From an uncultured bacterium (GTDB taxonomy: Bacteria; Cyanobacteriota; Vampirovibrionia; Gastranaerophilales; Gastranaerophilaceae), in the NCBI GenBank assembly GCA_949286405.1, contig CASECH010000069.1, positions 1-10,446 of the forward strand: DNA of 10,446 nt, written 5' to 3'. Below are positions 5,194 to 10,446 of this stretch, one piece after another. Within the stretch, counting starts at the first letter, position 1, and each line of letters starts with the position of its first letter. Below the pieces are notes generated by a model that was not told where the DNA came from, did not search any database, and saw only the letters and a program-made list of their open reading frames with translations. The position numbers were made by a program, and so were the translations under genes.

Positions 5194-6318
5194 ATGAATT
5201 TTGCTAATTTATTCATGAATATCAATCCTAAAGAGGTACTCACTAATCTTCCGGATGCCGTTTTTGTAGTTGACAGTGACGGGAAAATAGTCTGGGCAAA
5301 CGATAAAGCTTCGTATATTTTTGAAATAGACAAAAGAGCTATCAACGGTTGTTTGTTTAATGATTTGGTACCTGATGGAATGCTTTCTGCAAGTAAATCG
5401 TCTTCAAAAAAAGCTGCAATTATAACAGGAGCTTTTGTCGGTGATAATAGTGAAATTTATATTGAATTGAATGCAAAAAAGCTTGGAGAACAATATTTCA
5501 TAACTGTAAGAGATATTACTGCAATGACAAATATTCTTACAGATGCTGAACAGAAAGGGAAATTAAACAAAAATAAAAATTTAATGTTACTAAAATTATC
5601 AAATGATTTCAAATCTCCGGTACAGTCGATTATAGGTTTTTCTCAGGCACTTTTGGATGGTCTTGGCGGGGAAATTAATGACAAGCAAAATAAATATATT
5701 AAAATTATAAACAAAAATTCAAATGAGTTACTATATTTTTTAGAGAAATTTTTTGACTTTTCTCAAGCAGAATCAGCCATATACAAGTATAATTATCAAA
5801 CATTTGATATTGTAAATACCATACAAAATATAATTAGAAATAATGAAGAATTTATTCAACAAAAGAATTTGGAAGTCCAAATTTGCACTGAAAACTTAAA
5901 TAAAAGAGCAATATACTCAGACGAAGAAGCGATTAAAACCGCATTAGGAAATGTTATTGAAGTAATTCTAAAACAAACAGAAACCGCTAGCATAGTAATA
6001 AATATATCAACTATTAAACCTGATGAGGTAACTCATAAAAATATTGAAAAACTTAAATCCAATTCACATATAAAAATATCTGTATCCCACACTGGTATGG
6101 GACTTGCAGAATCAGAAATTGAGGGAATCTTTGAACCTTATTTACAATTAGGAAAAAACAGCAAAAAAATGTTAAATCGTTCAATAATATTGGGAACATC
6201 AGCTTTGATTGTAAAACAATTAAAAGGTTCAATATGGGTAGAATCAGAAGTGATGAAAGGAAGTACTTTCAACATTATATTACCAGTGGAAAAGGAAAAC
6301 GAAAACACTAATGAGTAA
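5194..6318 (+). CDS. PAS domain protein with a degenerate histidine kinase core (pseudokinase)
   Basis: The product has 374 residues and no membrane segment or signal peptide, so it is cytosolic. Residues 12-115 form a PAS sensor domain (LPDAVFVVDSDGKIVWAN, ending ITVRDIT). Residues 128-195 align with the HisKA dimerisation helix pair, including IIGFSQALLDG, but the H-box reads SNDFKSP, so Asn137 stands where the phosphorylated His should be. Residues 240-370 align with the ATPase domain and end in the typical IWVESEVMKGSTFNIILPV, yet the motifs are altered. The N-box reads LGNVIEVILK with Val257 in place of the key Asn, the G1 box reads HTGMG with His299 for Asp, and the G2 box reads ILGTSALIV instead of GxGLGLxIV. 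Catalysis is therefore unlikely; a scaffold or sensor role is inferred. AAGGAAG lies 10 nt before ATG 5194. It overlaps the ABC ATPase gene by 8 nt. Confidence 0.88.
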   Translation: MNFANLFMNINPKEVLTNLPDAVFVVDSDGKIVWANDKASYIFEIDKRAINGCLFNDLVPDGMLSASKSSSKKAAIITGAFVGDNSEIYIELNAKKLGEQYFITVRDITAMTNILTDAEQKGKLNKNKNLMLLKLSNDFKSPVQSIIGFSQALLDGLGGEINDKQNKYIKIINKNSNELLYFLEKFFDFSQAESAIYKYNYQTFDIVNTIQNIIRNNEEFIQQKNLEVQICTENLNKRAIYSDEEAIKTALGNVIEVILKQTETASIVINISTIKPDEVTHKNIEKLKSNSHIKISVSHTGMGLAESEIEGIFEPYLQLGKNSKKMLNRSIILGTSALIVKQLKGSIWVESEVMKGSTFNIILPVEKENENTNE

Positions 6319-7330
6319 CGTAATTCTAAAAAATGTAACTAAAGTATATGAGAACAAGAATAAAGTAATTGATAATATAAGCTTAGAAATAAAAGATAAA
6401 GAGTTTATCGTGCTTGTAGGAGCTTCAGGTTGTGGGAAATCTACATTACTCAGAATGATTGCGGGACTGGAAGATATATCCGATGGAGAAATTTTCATTG
6501 GCGATAAAAAAGTTAATGATGTGCATCCAAAAGATAGAGATATTGCCTTTGTATTCCAAAGTTATGCTCTATATCCGCATATGACAGTAAGAGAAAATAT
6601 TGCATTTGGACTAAAAATGAGAAAAATTGACAAAACAACGATTGAGAAAAAAGTTCAAGAGGCTGCTGAAATTCTTGATTTAGGGCCGTATTTAGACAGA
6701 AAACCCAAACAACTATCAGGAGGTCAAAGGCAAAGAGTAGCACTAGGTAGAGCTATTGTTAGAAATCCAAAGGTTTTCTTAATGGATGAGCCACTATCAA
6801 ATTTGGATGCAAAACTTCGTGTACAAATGCGTTCAGAAATAAAAAAATTGCACGAAAAACTTCAAACGACATTCATATATGTAACCCACGACCAAACTGA
6901 AGCCTTAACTATGGGTGATAGAATTGTTGTGTTGGACAAAGGTATAATTCAGCAAGTAGATACTCCTGAAGAAATCTACAACAACCCTGCAAATACTTTC
7001 GTTGCAGGTTTTGTCGGATCTCCACAAATGAATTTCATATCTTGTGAAAACATACCTTTTGATGCTCCTAAAAATTCTATAATTGGGATAAGACCAGAGA
7101 AGATGATTAATTATGGAGAAAGTTCATCTGATAATTTAATAAAAATGACTGTTAATGTAGAGATTACAGAGTTGTTAGGAAGTGAAAAAATAGCATACTT
7201 TAATATCGGTAAGAGCAAATGCAGTGCAAAACTCCCATCTGAATACAATCTTGGAAAAACTCTCGAGCTAAGCATTAATCCATCAGATATGTACTTCTTC
7301 AACGCTGATACAGGCGAAAGAATATATTAA
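6311..7330 (+). CDS. ugpC: ABC transporter ATP-binding protein, MalK/UgpC/MsmK type
   Basis: ATPase subunit of a carbohydrate or glycerol-3-phosphate type importer, acting as a dimer on the cytosolic face of the inner membrane. Motifs in order are Walker A GASGCGKST (37-45), Q-loop FVFQSYALYPHMTV (Gln83), signature LSGGQRQ (135-141), Walker B VFLMDE (155-160), D-loop SNLD (163-166) and H-loop His193 in VTHDQTEA. The C-terminal regulatory region shows the TOBE-type GIRPE block near residue 259. At 339 residues it is slightly shorter than usual (about 350-370). No permease or binding protein is next to it, so it may energise several importers encoded elsewhere, as MsmK does; that is inference, and the gene symbol marks the subfamily rather than the substrate. 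It starts 8 nt inside the PAS/kinase-like gene, so the two are co-translated. It converges on the small gene at 7327-7497. Confidence 0.93.
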   Translation: MSNVILKNVTKVYENKNKVIDNISLEIKDKEFIVLVGASGCGKSTLLRMIAGLEDISDGEIFIGDKKVNDVHPKDRDIAFVFQSYALYPHMTVRENIAFGLKMRKIDKTTIEKKVQEAAEILDLGPYLDRKPKQLSGGQRQRVALGRAIVRNPKVFLMDEPLSNLDAKLRVQMRSEIKKLHEKLQTTFIYVTHDQTEALTMGDRIVVLDKGIIQQVDTPEEIYNNPANTFVAGFVGSPQMNFISCENIPFDAPKNSIIGIRPEKMINYGESSSDNLIKMTVNVEITELLGSEKIAYFNIGKSKCSAKLPSEYNLGKTLELSINPSDMYFFNADTGERIY

Positions 7331-7497
7331 TCCTTTTCACAATCTCTATCTACCCAAATAACTGTAACGTTTAGAGGTTGTACATTACCACTTGCAAAAG
7401 GGTTAATCATTTTGATTCCTGAAAATGTATCACGATAGATATCGTCATACAAACAAATCTTTTCTGCTAATTTTTTGGTAAAACTAAATAAATTCAC
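7327..7497 (-). CDS. Small unrecognised protein, 56 codons, GTG start
   Basis: This open frame fills what would otherwise be the gap after the ABC ATPase gene. It reads VNLFSFTKKLAEKICLYDD at the N-terminus and continues through DTFSGIKMINPFASGNVQ to PLNVTVIWVDRDCEKD. The composition is mixed and protein-like rather than low-complexity, with no membrane segment or cysteine pair. A good Shine-Dalgarno, AAAAGGA (7513-7507), stands 9 nt before the GTG at 7497, which decides the start. The stop overlaps the stop of the convergent ATPase gene by 4 nt. The C-terminal half looks like two short strands (PLNVTVIWVD). No function can be given. Its promoter was not located; it may lie between 7520 and 7640. 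Confidence 0.6.
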   Translation of the reverse strand: MNLFSFTKKLAEKICLYDDIYRDTFSGIKMINPFASGNVQPLNVTVIWVDRDCEKD

Positions 7498-7615
7498 TAT
7501 TATAATTCCTTTTCTTTTACATTTTTATTATGTGAAAAATTTTAAGCTGTCTAATCCCCAAAAAGAATTGTTTTTCAAAAATTATGTAACCAATAGGACT
7601 AATCTTGTATAACAA

Positions 7616-7644
7616 TTGCAATATTTTTAGCAAAAAATTAAAAT
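7616..7644 (+). promoter_or_regulatory. Possible rubrerythrin promoter
   Basis: TTGCAA (7616-7621) and TAAAAT (7639-7644) are separated by 17 nt. Transcription would start near 7651, just before the strong AAGGAGGT ribosome site at 7653-7660. I see no clear peroxide-responsive (PerR-type) operator. Confidence 0.45.
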
Positions 7645-7663
7645 CCTCTAAAAAGGAGGTTCT

Positions 7664-8245
7664 ATGTTAGATAAAGAAAAACTAGAAAAAAGTAAAACTC
7701 TACAAAACGTAATAAATGCTTTCGCAGGAGAATCCCAAGCAAGAAATAAATATACAATGTATTCAAAAATTGCCAAAAAAGAAGGCTATGAACAAATAGC
7801 AGCAATTTTTCTTGAAACAGCAGAAAATGAACGAGAACACGCAAAATTATTCTATGAATACATCCCAAACGGAAAACATCAGGTAGATGCTCTATACCCA
7901 TTCTTCAAAGGCTCAACAGCAGAAAACCTTGAAAATGCTGCAAATGGAGAACATGAAGAATGGGAAATTCTTTACCTAAATGGTGAAGAAACTGCCAAAA
8001 AAGAGGGGTTTGAAGAAATTGCAGATACTTTTCACTACATTAGAACTATTGAAATGCATCATGAAAAAAGATATCAAAAACTACTGGAAGAACTGAAAAA
8101 TAAAACTTTATTTAATAAAGATAAAGAAGTAGATTGGCTATGTCGAAAGTGCGGCTATATCCATAAAAGCAAATCAGCCCCAGAAAAATGTCCAAACTGC
8201 CACCACCCGCAAGGCTACTTCCAAGTTCTTTGTGAAGAATTCTAA
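7664..8245 (+). CDS. rbr: Rubrerythrin
   Basis: Non-haem diiron peroxidase that reduces hydrogen peroxide in anaerobes, taking electrons through its own rubredoxin-like domain; cytosolic. The N-terminal ferritin-like four-helix domain (about 10-145) carries the iron ligands: Glu23 in AGESQARNKY, Glu56 and His59 in ENEREH, a Glu in the NGEHEEWE helix (96-99), and Glu130 with His133 in EMHHEKRY. The C-terminal domain has CRKCG (Cys160, Cys163) and CPNCHHPQGYF (Cys176, Cys179), binding one iron. At 193 residues it is a standard-length rubrerythrin with all ligands intact. The start is fixed by a full AAGGAGGT at 7653-7660, unusually strong and close for this window. It is monocistronic, with a promoter candidate at 7616 and a strong terminator at 8259. 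Its presence suggests an anaerobic or microaerophilic life. Confidence 0.96.
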   Translation: MLDKEKLEKSKTLQNVINAFAGESQARNKYTMYSKIAKKEGYEQIAAIFLETAENEREHAKLFYEYIPNGKHQVDALYPFFKGSTAENLENAANGEHEEWEILYLNGEETAKKEGFEEIADTFHYIRTIEMHHEKRYQKLLEELKNKTLFNKDKEVDWLCRKCGYIHKSKSAPEKCPNCHHPQGYFQVLCEEF

Positions 8246-8258
8246 AATAAAAATCATC

Positions 8259-8290
8259 AAAAAGTCCCATTTATTCAATGGGACTTTTTT
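8259..8290 (+). terminator. Rho-independent terminator of rubrerythrin
   Basis: A 13-bp perfect stem, AAAAAGTCCCATT (8259-8271) and AATGGGACTTTTT (8277-8289), has a 5-nt loop and ends in six T. The A-run before it may also let it work weakly on the other strand. Confidence 0.92.
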
Positions 8291-8332
8291 GTTAGAATAT
8301 CAGTAGTTAAGTGCGAAAATTTATAAGAAAAT

Positions 8333-8361
8333 TTTGCAAAAAACTACATTAGTAATATAAT
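8333..8361 (+). promoter_or_regulatory. Promoter of the AsmA-like gene
   Basis: A perfect TATAAT (8356-8361) follows TTTGCA (8333-8338) at 17 nt, or TTGCAA (8334-8339) at 16 nt. Transcription would begin near 8368, giving a leader of about 46 nt that contains the AGAGGGG ribosome site at 8401-8407. Confidence 0.5.
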
Positions 8362-8413
8362 ATTTAAGTATTGTAATGAAAGCAGGCATATTATTCTTAC
8401 AGAGGGGAATCCT

Positions 8414-10446
8414 ATTAACAACGCTGATAAAAAAGATAAAAATATAAAAGAGACATCAGAACTAAAAAAAACAAGAAAAAGTTTTTTTGCAGCTGCAGCT
8501 TTGGTGTGCCTATATGGTCTATATTACTGGGGTATCCCTGCTGCAGTAAACCTGCCTGCTCATAAAACCTTCATAGAAAATACTATTTTTAAAGAAAGCG
8601 GATACAAAGTATCGATTGAAAATCCATCTTTAAAAATGGGATTAACTCCTTCAATATGGGTGTGTGCAAGCAATTTTAGTATTCTAAATAACGATAACTC
8701 TAAAGCTTTAGATGTGGAAAAACCAACTCTTGAAATTAATCTTTTACCATTAATTTTAAAACATATCGATATAGGAATTTTTTCTGCAGAAAATATTAAT
8801 GCAAATTTAGTTTTTGACACAAACAAACAATTAAAATTAGGTCAATACCCGATAAAACAAGAAAAAATAAATATCCCACTGCAATTAGATAAAGCTAAGG
8901 TAAAAGTTGGGAATTACAACATACACCTCAATGATGAAATACAAAAAAAGTTAATAAATTTAAACGGAGAATATCTATGTGTTGATGAATTCAAAGCAGA
9001 TAAGCATATTACACTATCAACACTTGCAAATCTCTATGTTGGCAAACAAGCTTCATATATTAAAACTGATATTGATGTAAGCCTTCCTATTAGCAACATC
9101 CTAGAAAATGATCCTTATATTTCAGGCCATATAATAGACCTTAATCTTGCGGATTTTTCTGTTTACGCGAACTATCTCACGAAAGGTAAAATCACAAATT
9201 TATCAGGTCTCATAAATATGACAACTAAAACTGTTGAGGAAGAATCTTCTAAGCAAAAAAATATACAATCTATTCTTACAATAAACAATTTAGGAGTGTA
9301 TCAAAAAGACTTAAATTCCTCTGTCTATGCAAAAGATAAATTAACAATTAAATCAAATGTTACAAGTAAAAAAAATGAAATTAACATAAACAATTTATCT
9401 ATCAGCACAAACGGTATCAATACTTCTGTATTCGGAAAAGTGTCAAAACTAAATGCTAAAATACCAAACTTAGCACTTAAAGTATCAATTCACCCTAGTA
9501 AAATCGAAAATATACTACCACTACTACCGGGAGAAAAAAATTTATCTCCTGATATTAACCTGAAACTACTTAAAGAAACAGGTTTTTGGGGTGATTTAAT
9601 AGGAAATATTGAAATAAAAGGGAAAGCTGACAAACCAGATATTTTAGGAGAAGTATTAGTATCCAACGGATACCTATTAAAACCGATACCAAACGCAAAA
9701 AAAGCAACAATTAAAATTATATTTAACGGACAAAAACTTGTACTTGATGTAAATGTTCCAACAGCAGAAAATCAAAATGTTTATGTAAAGGGACCAATCA
9801 ATTTATATAATGATAAATATGCAGATTTACATATCACAAGTACTGACAATGTGGATCTGAAAACTGCACAAATTGTACTTAATCCATTACATGATATCTT
9901 ACATTTTGATATTGGTCCTGTACCTGTAATGGATATAAAAGGTAAAGGCGGGATTGATTTACACGTAATTGGTACAAGGAAAAATCCACACGGTTGGGGG
10001 AAATTCCATTTTTCAGACGCTACCGTATCATTCATTGATATCAAAAATATGACAATTACAAACGGTAGCGGATTACTAACATTTGACAATCAAAATACAA
10101 AATTTAGCACAAAATCAGCCAAATTATACGGAAAACCTGTTAACGTAGAAGGTACATGTTCTTTACAAGGAAATCTTGATTTTAAAGTAACTGCGAACGG
10201 TCAAAATTTGTCTAACATGTTAAAAATCATAAAAACCTCACCAATGCTGGCAGATATTCAAAATATGATATCTCCAATAAAAAACGGTAGTGGAGCTATG
10301 AACTTGTTTATTAACCTTACAGGACAAGTAAAAGACGTAAATGATATTAAATTCAACAAAAACATATTTGCGAAAGGCAAAATAAAACTTATCTCCGACA
10401 CCATTTCTTTAAAAGATTTACCTATACCAATATCAAAAGTAAACGG
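8414..10446 (+). CDS. AsmA/TamB-like envelope protein, N-terminal 677 codons (cut by window edge)
   Basis: The open frame runs without a stop to the right edge. A short, charged cytosolic tail (NNADKKDKNIKETSELKKTR) is followed by one membrane segment, about residues 23-45 (SFFAAAALVCLYGLYYWGIP), then a very long periplasmic part made of repeating amphipathic beta-strands. Blocks such as GNIEIKGKADKPDILGEV, DIKGKGGIDLHVIGTRKNP and GSGLLTFDNQNTKF match the style of AsmA, YhdP and TamB repeating beta-groove proteins. Known members bridge the periplasm and move phospholipids or assist outer-membrane assembly. Family placement is by pattern; the exact subfamily is uncertain. The start is odd: there is no ATG, GTG or TTG in frame between the upstream stop (8324) and codons inside the membrane helix. 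An AGAGGGG site stands 6 nt before ATT 8414, so ATT is taken as the start. Confidence 0.82.
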   Translation, partial: MNNADKKDKNIKETSELKKTRKSFFAAAALVCLYGLYYWGIPAAVNLPAHKTFIENTIFKESGYKVSIENPSLKMGLTPSIWVCASNFSILNNDNSKALDVEKPTLEINLLPLILKHIDIGIFSAENINANLVFDTNKQLKLGQYPIKQEKINIPLQLDKAKVKVGNYNIHLNDEIQKKLINLNGEYLCVDEFKADKHITLSTLANLYVGKQASYIKTDIDVSLPISNILENDPYISGHIIDLNLADFSVYANYLTKGKITNLSGLINMTTKTVEEESSKQKNIQSILTINNLGVYQKDLNSSVYAKDKLTIKSNVTSKKNEININNLSISTNGINTSVFGKVSKLNAKIPNLALKVSIHPSKIENILPLLPGEKNLSPDINLKLLKETGFWGDLIGNIEIKGKADKPDILGEVLVSNGYLLKPIPNAKKATIKIIFNGQKLVLDVNVPTAENQNVYVKGPINLYNDKYADLHITSTDNVDLKTAQIVLNPLHDILHFDIGPVPVMDIKGKGGIDLHVIGTRKNPHGWGKFHFSDATVSFIDIKNMTITNGSGLLTFDNQNTKFSTKSAKLYGKPVNVEGTCSLQGNLDFKVTANGQNLSNMLKIIKTSPMLADIQNMISPIKNGSGAMNLFINLTGQVKDVNDIKFNKNIFAKGKIKLISDTISLKDLPIPISKVN

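Noticed and set aside
7432..7445. Palindrome ACGATA-GA-TATCGT
   Set aside because: It lies inside the small minus-strand gene and has no T-run or promoter next to it, so it is probably chance.
8377..8448. 23-codon ATG frame overlapping the AsmA-like start
   Set aside because: It has no Shine-Dalgarno, lies out of frame with the main gene and looks like a chance frame; a frameshift cannot be fully excluded.
9781..10089. 102-codon minus-strand open frame inside the AsmA-like gene, and a similar one at 8560-8826
   Set aside because: Both are antisense shadows of a long, continuous plus-strand coding frame with protein-like repeats; no ribosome sites or promoters were noticed.
1..10446. CRISPR arrays, tRNA or rRNA genes, transposases, phage genes or attachment sites
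   Set aside because: Read through on both strands; no spaced repeats, cloverleaf-like segments, or mobile-element proteins were seen.

Overview
The window looks like chromosomal DNA of a low-GC (roughly 30% by eye), Gram-negative-type bacterium. The best guess is a gut Gastranaerophilales (Vampirovibrionia, formerly Melainabacteria). That guess rests on a class III prepilin leader of the FTLAEVLITLGIIG type at the left edge, the AT-rich base composition, and an AsmA/TamB-like envelope protein at the right edge, which implies an outer membrane. It is an inference, not a proof.

Layout, left to right. (1) 1-231 (-): start of a prepilin, cut by the window edge. Diverging from it is a tight biotin operon, bioF-bioG-bioC (301-2845, +), which makes the pimeloyl moiety and the first committed ring precursor. 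(2) 2950-3594 (+): an unrecognised soluble protein with a TTG start. It converges on 3606-3857 (-), a small protein with an Sm/SH3-like sequence pattern. (3) 3858-4115: a busy intergenic region with two divergent promoters and two hairpin terminators of opposite polarity. It may hold a C-rich small RNA on the minus strand. (4) 4116-4568 (+): aroQ, type II dehydroquinase of the shikimate pathway. It converges on 4597-4953 (-), an unrecognised small protein. (5) 5194-7330 (+): a PAS/histidine-kinase-like protein that has lost all its catalytic motifs, overlapping a MalK/UgpC-type ABC ATPase by 8 nt. (6) 7327-7497 (-): a small 56-codon gene starting at GTG, converging on the ATPase gene. (7) 7664-8245 (+): rubrerythrin with a strong terminator. 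(8) 8414-10446 (+): the N-terminal 677 codons of an AsmA/TamB-like protein whose only well-supported start is an ATT codon.

The genes are mostly housekeeping: vitamin synthesis, aromatic amino-acid synthesis, peroxide defence, sugar-type import and envelope biogenesis. I see no phage, transposon, CRISPR, tRNA or rRNA. The most interesting items are the pseudo-histidine kinase coupled to an ABC ATPase, the apparent ATT start, the candidate anti-Shine-Dalgarno small RNA and the small convergent gene. No gene-free stretch exceeds about 260 bases.
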